Positions 10,383 through 20,129 of a stretch of DNA of 64,000 nucleotides are shown here, one piece after another (position 1 is the first letter of the stretch; each line of letters starts with the position of its first letter). The position numbers and the translations under genes are program-made. Below the pieces are notes generated by a model. That model did no database searches and was not told the origin of the DNA. It worked only from the letters and a program-made list of their open reading frames with translations. Source of the stretch: Agrypnia vestita (taxonomy: Eukaryota; Arthropoda; Insecta; Trichoptera; Phryganeidae); contig JADDOH010010218.1 in NCBI GenBank assembly GCA_016648135.1, forward strand, positions 62,001 through 126,000, read 5' to 3'.

Positions 10383-11008
10383 AAGGGATGCGTCGATACG
10401 CATTTTTGCCGATACGATAACGATATTTATAAAAAAGTATCGACGATACCGATACGGATGCGGACAGTGAAGATTTCAAAAGGTGTAAAAAGTTGTGGGT
10501 TTAGATTAGAAACAGACGAAATTACTCATATAATATTTATTTAGAATGTTTACTTTATAATGAAATTTTAAAAATTGTAATTTAACAGAATGATACGTTC
10601 AGATTATTATATGAGTGGCTTGTTGGTGTAGTGGTCATTAAGCTCGCCCAGTGATCTGGTGGTCGGTGGTTCGAGCCCCATTCCAGGAAAATAGCAATTT
10701 AGTCCTATTTTCATAGCACAGACTTTTGGTTTAATTTAAGGATAGTATGAATATTGATGCGACATGTATTCCGTCTTTGGAATGAAATTATGAAACGTGG
10801 GGATTCCCCGAGCATAGATAGATTGTGCCGCGTTTAAACATGAACGAATTAAGCGCGAAAATGGCGTGTTTACACATGGATTATCTATAGTGCGAAATTC
10901 AAAATGTATCTGTGTATCGGCAAATCAATATGGCCGATTCCGATATGTAATGGAAAAACCACGATATCGCCGATATGTCTGTATCCGGATATATCGGATG
11001 CATCCCTA
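10383..11008. mobile_element. hAT-type MITE with a SINE inside
   Basis: The left end AAGGGATGCGTCGATAC and the right end (complement TAGGGATGCATCC) form inverted ends rich in CGATA motifs. They are flanked by an identical 8-bp duplication GTTCAAAT (10375-10382 and 11009-11016). The length is about 626 bp, but roughly 190 bp or more from 10616 is a later SINE insertion, so the original MITE was shorter. There is no coding capacity. Confidence 0.85.
10616..10800 (+). mobile_element. tRNA-derived SINE, family 1, copy 1 (nested)
   Basis: It begins GGCTTGTTGGTGTAGTGG, with an A-box-like GGTGTAGTGGTCA and a B box GGTTCGAGCCC near 10666. A tRNA-unrelated body follows with the landmark GCGACATGTATTCCGT (about 10760). 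Two other copies share these blocks at 11236 and 18684 (minus). RNA polymerase III transcription is expected for such SINEs but not shown by sequence alone. Confidence 0.8.
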
Positions 11009-11094
11009 GTTCAAATTTTTGCAAGATTTTAACTAGGGATTTGACTTTTATTAAAGCGAACTAATTCTTTTTATTTGATATCAGTTACTTAAAA

Positions 11095-11215
11095 AACGTT
11101 TTACTGAGAACAAGTCATAAATATTCGTAAGTCGCTTATCTCCGTAACTATTGATATTAGGAATATGTTGCCTATAGATTTTTTTTTCGATAATTTTTTT
11201 TTCCGTAAATCTTTT
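11095..11215. repeat. fragment of palindromic MITE family P
   Basis: AAGTCGCTTATCTCCGTAAC and TATTGATATTAGG match the arms of the 508-bp palindromic element at 27953-28460. Confidence 0.55.
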
Positions 11216-11235
11216 TAATTATTTCAACTTCAGAA

Positions 11236-11560
11236 TAGGTTTAGTGGTCGTGACACTCGCCTAGTGATCTGGTGGTCGGTGGCCCGATTTCCATTCCAGG
11301 ACTCCAACAAGTAAGTCCTGTTTTCATAGAACTAGCATTTAGATTAGTTTTGTTTAGCGTTCTAGCGCGTCTACTTGTCATCGCTTATATTCACAATGCG
11401 TTGGTTCGCGATACATCGAGAATATTTTGCTAGTTTCTCCATATTTCTATTGATTACGGTTTCTTCGAGAACGGTTCATTTGGTTCCATATTCACGTAGA
11501 ATGTTCGCGAGACTCTCGTGACAAAATTGGTGCGACACGTATTCCGTGTTCGCATCTCTA
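11236..11560 (+). mobile_element. SINE family 1, copy 2, split by an LTR-like fragment
   Basis: Box A/B blocks of family 1 are at 11237-11300 and the family landmark GCGACACGTATTCCGT at about 11531-11546. In between, about 11352-11525, lies sequence like the LTR family of 28.5-30.3 kb (TTTCTCCATATTTCTATTGA; TTTCTTCGAGAACGGTTC). That piece is absent from copies 1 and 3, so it is a later insertion. Confidence 0.6.
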
Positions 11561-11905
11561 TTTAAAAAAACTCCAACTCGCAATAACAGACATTCACCTA
11601 CTTTTCATCTGCCCTTTTGTAAGACCAACTCAAAACAAAACTCCTTTATGTACAGATCCACAAATTCATTTAACACAAACTATCACCACATTGACATTTT
11701 CAACGCAACAATAAGAAACATAAAACAAACAATATCTACACTACCGCACCCAAACTAATTTGTACATTATATCTTCCCTTCTACTCCCGTCCCACATTCC
11801 CCTCCACCCTCTCCATTCGCTATTAATGTATGTTAAAGTAAATTTTTAAATTTTTAGGATTGTTTTGCTGTTAACTTTTCCCAAAACAAAATAAATAAAT
11901 AAATA
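11560..11905 (+). pseudogene. LINE J1 3' end, copy 1
   Basis: A frame to 11758 reads FHLPFCKTNSKQNSFMYRST followed by NSFNTNYHHIDIFNATIRNI, the last residues of a non-LTR retrotransposon ORF2. A pyrimidine-rich 3' UTR (CCCCTCCACCCTCTCC) and an AAAATAAATAAATA tail follow at about 11885-11905. The same 3' end recurs at 62855-63197 with about 90% identity by eye. It is 5'-truncated. Confidence 0.7.
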
Positions 11906-12128
11906 CACAAATACACACACTCACACAAACTCACTATTGGACATGTTTTTTCTTATTTTTTATCGATTGTATATATGTGTTTTCTTGTAATTGGCCCAAA
12001 ATTCTGTACATCAATTATTGTTTTTTTTCAAGATTGATTAATTATATGGCTGTAAGAAAACCAATAAATGAAAATAAAATAAAATAAAATAAAATAAAAA
12101 AAAAAACTAATTTATTTTAAATGCAAAT

Positions 12129-12318
12129 CTTTAAAACCAAATTAATTAATCAATTAGAAAGACGTACAGAAAAATCTAATACACGAAAAAATATTTTGGC
12201 TACTACCGGGATTCGAACCCGGGTCACCTCCTTTCCGGGGCCGGTGCTCTGACCACTAAGCTATAGGAGCCTTGTAATTCTCATTTTTATTAATTGATTA
12301 ATTTTTTTTTTTTTTTTT
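12129..12318 (-). mobile_element. tRNA-like SINE with a well-preserved tRNA head
   Basis: On the minus strand, 12271-12199 folds like a tRNA: a GCTCCTA acceptor 5' strand (one mismatch), D arm GCTT/GAGC with AGTGGTCA, T arm CCGGG-TTCGAAT-CCCGG. The anticodon stem does not pair well, so this is a tRNA-derived element and not a functional tRNA gene. The 3' body (AAAATATTTTTTCGTG... to TAATTGATTAA) matches the arms of the palindrome at 39205-39374. AATGCAAATC at 12119-12128 and 12319-12328 is a 10-bp target duplication. Confidence 0.75.
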
Positions 12319-12319
12319 A

Positions 12320-12599
12320 ATGCAAATCGTTTGCACTGTTAGTTAACGAAGCAACGACCCCTGTAGCACTTGATGTTTGGCTTATACCTGCACCTTTATG
12401 GTTTCGTATTTAAACCTCGGAGAGCTTAGAAAGCCAATATGTGCAGTGCAAACAATTTGCGGTGTTAGTCATCGGGTGCAACGGAGACCGAGCAAGTGGG
12501 GTATTTATGACACCCCAGATTCTTTAATTACACCGTTGGTCAGTGGCGTGCAGTTTATGCAGTCAAAGCAGTGGGGCTTCTGGGAAATCCAGCTCATTC
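12320..12599. other. unassigned, with a hAT-like end at 12541
   Basis: CAGTGGCGTGCAG at 12541-12553 is identical to the terminal repeat of the hAT element at 1184-2083. No matching right end is seen, so it is probably a broken copy. The rest is unassigned. Confidence 0.45.
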
Positions 12600-13270
12600 T
12601 TGAATCAAATCATTTGAAAACCAAACAATATACGGCTTTCAGATTAAATTTCCGTTCCCGTTTAGAATTCAACTCATACACAGAAAGCGAGTGTTACCAT
12701 AAAATCCCTCCTCTATCATATCGAAGATGCATACAAAATCTGTGTTATCTTTATAAAATCTTGAATAACTTGGTTGATTCGCCCTATTTATTAGAGCAAA
12801 TAGGTTTAAGTTGTCCTACATACTCAACGCGTTCAAATAATTTATTTTACGCAAACTTTGGTAGGACTAACTACTTAAAAAACTGCTTTGTAATTCGTTG
12901 CACCTCAAAATACAATATGTTAAATTCTACAAATAATCTAGACATTTTTACTGACAATTTGCGTTTATTTAAAATGAAACTCCGTAATCTCATTTATGAC
13001 TATTGATTTGATACTTCTTTAATTGAATACCATTCCCTCCCTCTCCCCACCCCTCCCATTTTATGCATTATCATAATTTAAATCTTTGAAATATTTATTA
13101 TTTATCACATATTCTTTATCATTGTCTTTTATTTAGTTTTTTTATTTTTTATTACCAGCTTTGAGGAAACTTTACTGGTCATATTCACAAATATTTTTTT
13201 GACATTATAAAAAAAAAATTAAAATTGTACTGTATGTTTCCCAAATAAAAAAAAAATAAAAAAGAAAAAA
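12600..13270 (+). pseudogene. LINE 3' end, Jockey/CR1-like RT C-terminus
   Basis: The frame ending at 13006 carries PLSYRRCIQNLCYLYKILNN, LLEQIGLSCPTYSTRSNNLF, RTNYLKNCFVIR and a final DIFTDNLRLFKMKLRNLI. This is the usual C-terminal module after the reverse transcriptase. A 3' UTR of about 200 bp and a long A-rich tail (13210-13275) follow. The reading frame is open from 12377, but the part before about 12600 does not resemble LINE protein. It is 5'-truncated. Confidence 0.7.
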
Positions 13271-13279
13271 AAATTAGAT

Positions 13280-13900
13280 ACATTTATTGATTATTGCATT
13301 GTACATATTGAAATAAAATTTATTGAATATAAAATAGATACATGTTACAGTATAATCATATATTACATTTTTTAATACTGTTTTACCGTCCCCAGATAAG
13401 TTGAAGTTGTGTTTGGGGACAGGAGTACATGATGCATAATATCTATTGATTGTGTATGTAAAAAAAATATATTTTTAAAGTGAATAGAAAGTAAACAATA
13501 TAATATAAGGAATAAATGTGTAACAAAGTATGAAGATACAAATATACTTATCTTATCTGTTTAAAAGGATAACTGTAACGTAAATAATATAAAAGTAAGT
13601 ATACCATCGGGAGTGTTACCATGTATAATGTTAAGGAAAAATGTGTAATAGATCAAGAATGATAAAGACGTGTAAATAAATGGAACAGCATATTATATCT
13701 TATCTATACCATCCTTTCTCGTGGTATAAATGTCGCGAAATTTTTTTATCGATTTTGGCAAAGAAAAAGGTATAGTTTTTTAAAATTTATTTTGACTTTT
13801 TTTTATGAATGAATGATGAATTTTTATAATGAAATTACGAATAAGAAGAACACATTAATAAGTTGTAACAAAAAATATTTTACATGCCACCTCACTAAAA
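13280..13900. other. unassigned AT-rich stretch
   Basis: No supported feature. Confidence 0.5.
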
Positions 13901-13904
13901 GAAC

Positions 13905-14100
13905 GAATAATTACTTTTTGGGCATATAAACTTTCAAAAATTCGATGTGTGGATGTTCTTACGATGGAATTGGTAAACGTTGCTTTGTGTAGAGCCAGCT
14001 CATACAGCTTTTAAACCCTGGGTTACCGTACAATAGACTTCCATATATGTAAATAGCTTCGTCTCTGTGAGACTTTTATAATTTATCTAAAGTCAATAAA
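13905..14100 (-). repeat. interspersed repeat T, copy 1
   Basis: Contains (minus strand) GTCTCACAGAGACGAAGC and, downstream, a block ending GAACATCCACACATCGAATT. The same order is found at 26755-26975, 52085-52215 (partial) and 52970-53200. No terminal repeat or ORF is visible and the family is unassigned. Confidence 0.65.
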
Positions 14101-14496
14101 TTAGCCTAGTTGGCCGATTTCGTAGCTTAATTTTTATACTGATTCCTTTAACAGCGCCTGTAATGTCATCCACAGGGGTTTACGATGTCAAAAATTTTTT
14201 TTAGCGCAATAGTACGTTCTAGAAATTTCTAAGTATGGACCGGCACGACACTGAAATATTCTGAAATCGTCTAGTCGGGCCATTTTGTTTCGGTATTAAT
14301 TCACTTATGCTTTAGTGTACGACCACATAGAGTGAAAATTTAATCAAACCCATAAATATTATGTGATGATGTATATATTGTATATGTATATGCAACAGCC
14401 AGCCACATATTCCGCTACATAACATCTTGACAGTCTGCCAAGAGTTTGGTCTATGAAAATTAATACAAATGGCCAACTCATCGGAGGAATTCTCGG

Positions 14497-14660
14497 AATT
14501 TATAAATGTTTCCTACTTAACAGATTTGTAAATGTTTAGATTTTATAAATGTTTCCTACTTATTGTATCTGTAAACGCTTAGAATTTATAAATGTTTCCA
14601 TCTTATTATATTTATAAATGCTTAGAATTTATAAATGTTTCCAGCTTAATATCATTGAAA
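14497..14660. repeat. 43-bp tandem repeat, about 3.8 units
   Basis: TATAAATGTTTCC starts at 14501, 14544, 14587 and 14630, an exact 43-bp period with minor substitutions. Confidence 0.9.
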
Positions 14661-14671
14661 GATTTGAAAGA

Positions 14672-15062
14672 TACGTGGTGCAACATTATATTTTTAAAAT
14701 ACGTTTTACTTTACTTTGTAATACACACACAATATGAGTTATTAAATTACAACTATAGTTTCGAGAAGAGCAGTCCCTATCATCATCAGGTATAGATAAT
14801 AACTAACTTAAATACAAAATTTATCAATCTAATTGGGTAGGTCAGGGGGGTCAGGGGGGCGCGCGGCAGGGAAGGGTATTTTTTTCCCCGAACAGCTCTA
14901 GGAGTGGTGAACTGGACTGAAATGTGATATTATTTATTAATGTGTTTCCAGAATTTAAATTTTTTATGATTTCAACGGTTTCCAATCTATTCATTATCCA
15001 TATCATATTGTGTGTGTATTACAAAGTAAAGTAAAACATATTTTAAAAATAGTTTCCAGCTT
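14672..15062 (-). mobile_element. Penelope-like element 3' end with inverted terminal pair
   Basis: On the minus strand this contains the last residues of the PLE ORF (about 15000-14880: IMNRLETVEIIKNLNSGN...SSPLLELFGEKN), matching the C-terminus of the GIY-YIG ORF at 61372-61737. The C-rich 3' UTR, a hammerhead motif, and a 3' end with AACATATTATTTTA-like sequence follow. At its 5' side (plus 15003-15062) sits an inverted copy of its own 3' end (14690-14735). It is 5'-truncated; no GIY-YIG or RT domain remains. Confidence 0.8.
14736..14805 (-). ncRNA. hammerhead-like ribozyme, Penelope-associated
   Basis: Minus strand: CTGATGA (14789-14783), extra T, an imperfect stem GATAGG/CTTCTC with loop GACTGCT, GAAAC (14762-14758), a mini-loop TATA and GTT. 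An outer stem I forms between AGTTATTA...TAC upstream and GTA...TAATAACT downstream, as in the 61.8-kb copy. Stem II has mismatches here, so activity may be reduced. Confidence 0.6.
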
Positions 15063-15064
15063 AT

Positions 15065-15690
15065 TTCATTTTAAACCACAAATTATGGTGGGTTACTTTT
15101 AATATCTGTGTTAATTTAACGCTTGTGAATAAAATGAAGTGCTTTGATTAATTCACAGCATTTTTGTGATTTTTTTCCTCTTTATTTTCCTATACCGATG
15201 GGAAAAATTTGTCAACTTTATTTGGAATCTGATTTATATTTAAATAGTGCTCTTACCTGCGTTCCTTAATTTAATTTAATTATTTTTTCTACTATAATGC
15301 TGAGTATAGGGGATATCTTTCTAATTAAATATGTCCCCGTTACTATAAAACCTGATGAAAACGACATTGGTTTAACTTGATAAATAGAAATTCTCTCATA
15401 TTTAAAAATGTAAACTAACTTTTATTGCAAGTTAAGTAAAGCGCCGTCTGTCGTATAAAATTGTAACATATTTAACTCACAAAAGCATTTTGTGGATAAT
15501 ATTTTCTGATGTTAAGTATTTTTATCAATATTTTAGGATATTGTAAAAAATTTCCACAGTTAAAAAATATTTAACTCTTAAATTACGATACGAAGTAAAC
15601 TTTTGTTGTTATGTTTTCACCAGAGCAAAACTTTTGTTTTCAAATTGGCAACCAATGGTGATAGTGTGTAATTGTCGTGGCGATTGATTC
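15065..15690. other. unassigned AT-rich stretch
   Basis: No supported feature. Confidence 0.5.
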
Positions 15691-16110
15691 GTAATAAAAT
15701 AGTCAAATAATCATGTGAGACAAAATGAAACATTTAAATAAATTAAACTTTTATTTAATGAACAAACTTAACTAGAGTACTGTTCCCTAATTCATACTAT
15801 TTTCGTGCTTGTCACTCGTCTGTGGAACACTGTACATTCCTCTTCTACAATATTCGCCCGTATGTGAAACACTTTTTAATGCCATTTGTATCGCACTCGA
15901 AAATATTTCACACGCAGGTAGGTACTCTGGTACTTTAATCGCTGGTCGTCTATGTTCGCTCGGATTCACTAGTTGTCTTGATTCTATGACTTCTATGGTC
16001 TTTGTCGAATTCCGAAACAATAACTGTAATATGTGCATATTTGTATTGAATGTTTTCTAGAATGTTCTCTGATATGTCCTTGGTTTCGACTGACTTCTGA
16101 TTTTATGTGG
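15690..16110 (-). mobile_element. LTR-like unit (family L), copy 1
   Basis: Shares with 28466, 29855, 55797 and 57196 the order GNGAGAC/AAATGAAACA, AACTTTTATTTAA (an AATAAA-type signal on the minus strand), AATTCA and a Y-rich TCGTCTATGTTCGCTCG block. It also carries TTCTAGAATGTTC (16055-16067), a perfect three-unit heat-shock element. There is no gag or pol nearby, so it would be a solo LTR. The ends are approximate. Confidence 0.5.
16055..16067. promoter_or_regulatory. heat-shock element-like site in an LTR
   Basis: TTC-ta-GAA-tg-TTC: three alternating units with exact 2-nt spacing. Confidence 0.5.
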
Positions 16111-16319
16111 TTTTTCTTGATATAGAATCTCAAAACATTATGTCTTATTAATAAAAATGTAATTTTCTTGGGTTGTACCGTGAAAAAACTTGGTTTTTAA
16201 ATTTAGAATTTTAAAAATTCAAAATAATTCATTTTATTACGCACGACGTTTAATGGTTCGAGAATTCAGAAAATTTACTATTAGTAAGACGAAGACGTTG
16301 CTCTTTTAGTCTTATATGT

Positions 16320-16400
16320 TTTCCATTTTTCAAGGTTAAGTTTTTCATCCAATTTAATGGTCATCATGAATAATCTTTACAATGTTAACGCCAATCCATC
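16320..16400 (+). repeat. repeat V 3' end, copy 1
   Basis: The block ATCATGAATAATCTTTACAA and GTTAACGCC recurs at 44960 and 49230. In those two copies it lies downstream of a hammerhead-like GAAAC hairpin. It is probably the 3' end of one retroelement family. Confidence 0.55.
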
Positions 16401-16539
16401 AGTAATATCATTTTCTGTTAATTGTTTCAGAAAGTAGTCGTTGACTGCTGCTCTGTCTGATTCTCTCTCCATATTTGTAATTACGAGCTTACTCAGTTTA
16501 CCACCGCGATAGGACAAAAACAGATTAATGTTATAGATT

Positions 16540-16745
16540 TCTTGATCGGAGAAGAACAGCTACCCGGAGCACAGACCAGACCCAGACAGACGCGTGCGCT
16601 GCACCGAGAAAGTGTTCTGGGCAAGATCGAAAGTTAAACCCGACATGTTTCTGGAAGCATTCCAGTTTTCTCTCCCGTTCCGGCTTCTGGGCTCCGGGCA
16701 GAAACGTGCAGCTGTTCTCAAAACACATTTACAAATTTTCTTTTG
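16540..16745. other. higher-GC segment of unknown nature
   Basis: Open in several frames and GC-rich relative to its flanks. It is bordered by a loose inverted repeat (GAACAGCT-ACCCGGAGC against GCTCCGGG...AGCTGTTC). No protein family was recognised. Confidence 0.25.
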
Positions 16746-17229
16746 CAATATTTTCTTTGGGTTGGTACTTCTCATTAATTAAGATAATGTTGGTGTATAA
16801 TGGGCGAAATCTTCAACACTATTTTATATAGAATATTTTTTTAGAGACTTAGAACATTGAAATGACGTAAAACACAAAATATCATGGTAATGACCATTAA
16901 CATTGACAATATTAACTTTATTGTAAATACTTGTAAATATTGTAAGTATCATTTGTGTTTAAATATGAATACGATTTTGCGATTTTCAAAGTAAATTTGC
17001 ATAATCTGCATGCGTTGTCCTGAAGTAAGCCTATTCATAGTTAAATGGCGAACAAAACTGAGTAAAAATCAGCTGTCAAATTGGCGTCGTTGGAAAAAGT
17101 GTTGCCAATCCTAAAAGCAAACCTCTTTAAAAAATCTTATATATTAACCACACGGCCAATAACACGGTTTTTTATGTGTTTTATAGTTCTCTACCGCTAA
17201 AAAATACTATATATTTTTAGCATTCTTTT

Positions 17230-17400
17230 TACGCTTCAACCGGCCGAAAAGCCCAATTACAGAAGTGAAACACATCACAAAACATCCAGGCTTGAGTAAA
17301 TCACATAGATTAATTGTGAGCTCACCGGGTATCGAACCCGGGGCCCCCGGTGTGGAAGCCAGTGTCATGCCCACTGGGCTACGAGGGCCGCCAATAAATA
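17230..17400 (-). mobile_element. tRNA-derived SINE, family 2
   Basis: The minus strand starts GGCGGCCCTCGTAGCCCAGT. It has an A-box-like region (AGCCCAGTGGGCA) and a perfect T arm CCGGG-TTCGATA-CCCGG at about 17344-17328, followed by a tRNA-unrelated 3' body ending near 17230. The anticodon arm does not pair cleanly, so it is a SINE and not a tRNA gene. Confidence 0.75.
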
Positions 17401-17760
17401 ATATATTAATTAAATTAAAAAGGAACTGTAATAATTATTATAGTTAGTCTTAGATATAAAATATTGTAAATAACATAATATTTTTTGCGTGAATATAAAT
17501 ATAAGTGATTTATTTTTATGCAAAATGACTTACAAAAATTACAAAAATATTATTTACAAAAAAACACTTTATATCTATTTTTTTCAACATTTAATTAAAT
17601 CTAATAAAATATATTCTTCCACGATACTTTACATGAAAAAATAAAAAAGATTTCTTTATCTACTCTCCCTTGAAAAAATACAGTTTCGTCTCTGTGAGTA
17701 AATAAACCGGAACCATGACATTACTTTAACGTTATTTCAGTAATAAACTAAGTTTTTCGC
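17400..17760. other. unassigned AT-rich stretch
   Basis: No gene. GTTTCGTCTCTGTGAG near 17682-17697 matches the edge of repeat T and may be a small fragment of it. Confidence 0.45.
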
Positions 17761-17960
17761 GCAAAAACGCCTGCAGCTGTCATTCCGTCTACGTGACGTC
17801 AAGCCTCAGTAAACATTGTATTGTGTCTATGGCAACGATTCAAAGACACGATGATGGGTACTGGGGCGTGACGTCATTCGCTCTGACCGATGTTTCAGTT
17901 TAAATGGCGGATTGCACAATTTTTTACTTTTTTTTATTGAAAATCTTATTAATCTCAATG
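17760..17960. promoter_or_regulatory. promoter/enhancer-like island with two CRE palindromes
   Basis: Two perfect TGACGTCA sites (17794-17801 and 17869-17876) lie 75 bp apart. AAATGGCGG, a YY1/Pho-type core, is nearby (about 17902). The GC content is higher than in the flanks and no repeat family matches. The sites are seen directly; function is inferred. Confidence 0.35.
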
Positions 17961-18199
17961 CGTATATTAAAACTGGATCATTTTTTAGAATCCTTTCAAA
18001 ATATTTTCTTCTCCAAAATCACTTATTATTTAATTCTTTAATACTGTCATTATGCCTACTGTAACCCATGTACCAGCGTTTTTATAAAAAGTGAAATGTT
18101 TGATTTACATAGAATGTGATATTTCACTACACAGCACAAACCACGTATGTAGAAATCATATATAACATTTCAAACATAAACTTGGAATAACACAAACAT

Positions 18200-18330
18200 T
18201 CAACGTTCCCGCTGGACTCGCGGGAATAACTGTTTCTCCTGTGTCTGCGCAGTGCACAGTGCATCAGATACCGCCGCACCATTGCACTGCGGAAATGCAG
18301 CCGACTGCATATCAGTTTAGTTGAAAGGCT
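18200..18330 (+). promoter_or_regulatory. candidate core promoter region
   Basis: A GC-rich patch contains CTGCGCAGTGCAC (NRF-1-like) and, after it, CATATCAGTTTAG with an arthropod initiator core TCAGTT near 18310. No ORF follows, so if real it would start a non-coding first exon. Speculative. Confidence 0.2.
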
Positions 18331-18582
18331 GAAGTTTAAAGATTCATGTTTAGAGTCGCAAAGAGGAAAACAGACATTTAGTCTAAATATACCAGTACAT
18401 ATACAATACGTACGAATACTTTGTAATATTTACGTAATTTATCATGCCGTGAAATCAAGATAATAAACTGTAAATATTGATATATCTAGATCGTTAAAGA
18501 TACCGATTAGATAAACATTTGTGTCGGCAGATATGCAATCTATTTAATATATAATTTACAGGAAAATACTTTGCAAAAATCA

Positions 18583-18676
18583 CTAATTTATTGAATTATC
18601 AACATTTCGTTGTTTCGGGGCCAGCGGTCCGTTCTATCCGAAACATGTTGATACTTCAATAAATTTATTGTAACAA
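18583..18676. mobile_element. small foldback, Penelope-3'-end type
   Basis: The arms AATTTATTGAA...ATCAACAT and ATGTTGATACTTCAATAAATT are complementary around a C/G-rich loop. The right arm has CCGAAACATG, but no CTGANGA partner is present. It resembles a shrunken form of the 40.4-40.9 kb foldback. Confidence 0.5.
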
Positions 18677-18683
18677 TGCTAAA

Positions 18684-18853
18684 AAAATATATATAACACG
18701 GAATTCGTAAGGCATCAATATTCTTACTATTTTCAAAATGAGCTAAACGCTTGTGCCATGAAAGTAGGACTAACTTGCTGTATCCCGGAATGAGATCGAA
18801 TTACTGATAACTAGGTGAGCGTTACGACCACTACATCAACAAGCTATTCTAAC
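18684..18853 (-). mobile_element. SINE family 1, copy 3
   Basis: Minus strand: AGCTTGTTGATGTAGTGGTC, a degenerate B box, AGTCCTACTTTCATGGCACA, then AGAATATTGATGCC and AATTCCGTGTT. The order is the same as in copies 1 and 2. Confidence 0.7.
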
Positions 18854-19009
18854 AATAGTTTTTGAAAAAAACGTCGACAATATCATGAAATCCTAATACA
18901 CAACTATAATTTTAATTCAAAAACGTAAAATTGACCATGTTTTATCACATTCATAAACACAAAATAATACTTATGCCTTGTACTTGCAGGTATCTTGTCA
19001 CCCCGAATC

Positions 19010-19115
19010 TAATATTTTAGCCCGAATCTAATACCTGATGAAGGAACGTCGTTTTCGAAACCGGTTGGTTTTACCAAATAAATTTTAGTGGTGTAAACAA
19101 AGTTAACTAGTTTAA
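19010..19115 (+). mobile_element. Penelope-like 3' end with hammerhead-like motif
   Basis: CTGATGA (19035-19041), extra A, stem GGAAC/GTTTTC (one bulge), GAAAC (19057-19061) with palindromic AACCGGTT as stem III. Then AATAAATTTTAGTGGTGTAAAC follows, similar to the outer arms of the 8.1 and 40.4 kb foldbacks. Confidence 0.55.
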
Positions 19116-19254
19116 TTATATTCATAATGAATAACCACAAAGTAATAGCAAAATACAACAGTATAATATTTTAGCTTTTATTTGAATACGCACAAAGCGT
19201 ACCCAATTCTTTTTTGTTCATAATGCCTATTCCCTGGCCATTTTCCACCAAATG

Positions 19255-19610
19255 AAAATCGATATTTCCACCTATTCTCGATTACCCACACAGCGGGCCG
19301 AACGGCTCGCCATAAATAATAAAGACATATTATTTTGAGCGTTTTTCTAGCCAGCCGCCGCGACACGAGACCGTCTGGTGACACGGCCCGGCCGCAAATA
19401 GGCGGGTGTCACTGGCCAGAAATAATACCCAAAGCTCGGCACATATCAGAGTGGACGCCTTTGATTTCTAAAGCTGACCCCTCACGCTCGCGTCGGGATT
19501 CCTGTCCCGGGCACTGTCCCTGGAGTGGGAACCCGCGGTACCTTGCGTTATTTACGGAGAGGTTCATCGGATCAACATCAACATTAGGGCGAATTTACAA
19601 ATAATATAAA
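19255..19610. other. repeat-free, GC-rich island
   Basis: Markedly higher GC than its flanks (CGCCGCGACACGAGACC, ACGGCCCGGCCGCAAATAGG). It has short open frames but no recognisable protein, and no repeat family matches. It may be a regulatory element or CpG-like island. Confidence 0.25.
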
Positions 19611-19631
19611 GGCGGACGAGTAAAAAAATTT

Positions 19632-20115
19632 CTAAAAAAGTAACCCATAAAAACAAAGTTTTTATTATACTTCCTTTATTTGTAAAATATAACAACAATT
19701 AAAGACGAAATCAAACATATAACACAACACTAAACTTACAGTAATTTAATATATTTCTAAAAAATCAGATGTTTTGAGCTTTGATAAGACACTTCATGCT
19801 TTGAGGATTAAATTCTAAAAACATTTGTCAGTCAATTTAGATTTTCGACATTCGTAATATCTTTTATGCATACCGACGGAGTAATTCAAATTTAGAAAAT
19901 ATTCCGTAACGTTATCGGGCCGCCGTAATCAAACTTTTCTAATGATTCCAATTTGAAAAACCAATAAAATTTCTACAAATCCGAAATTATACTATAATTA
20001 TTATTTTATTAACGAAAATTTGATAGATCTTCTTGATCGTCGCCACGAGTCTGCTTGCCAAGTTTCAGCTCGATTGGATCACGGGAAAAGGGTCAAAAAT
20101 CGATCCAAACTTTTT
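19632..20115 (-). repeat. interspersed repeat R, copy 1
   Basis: A 480-bp repeat with two other copies at 27206-27592 and 41025-41537. Shared landmarks are ACCGACGGAGTAATTCAAAT, ACACTTCATGCTTTGA, CAGCTCGATTGGATCACGGG and the end AACCCATAAAAAC. No ORF or terminal repeat was recognised. Confidence 0.8.
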
Positions 20116-20129
20116 GTTGACGACAAGCA

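Noticed and set aside
12199..12271. Functional tRNA gene on the minus strand
   Set aside because: Acceptor, D and T arms fold, but the anticodon stem does not pair, and flanking SINE body and target duplication mark it as a tRNA-derived SINE.
16531..16782. Gene in the 16.5-16.8 kb open segment
   Set aside because: Open in several frames on both strands, which fits GC bias more than coding; no family similarity.
17320..17395. Functional tRNA gene on the minus strand
   Set aside because: The T arm is perfect but the anticodon arm is not, and a SINE-type 3' body follows.
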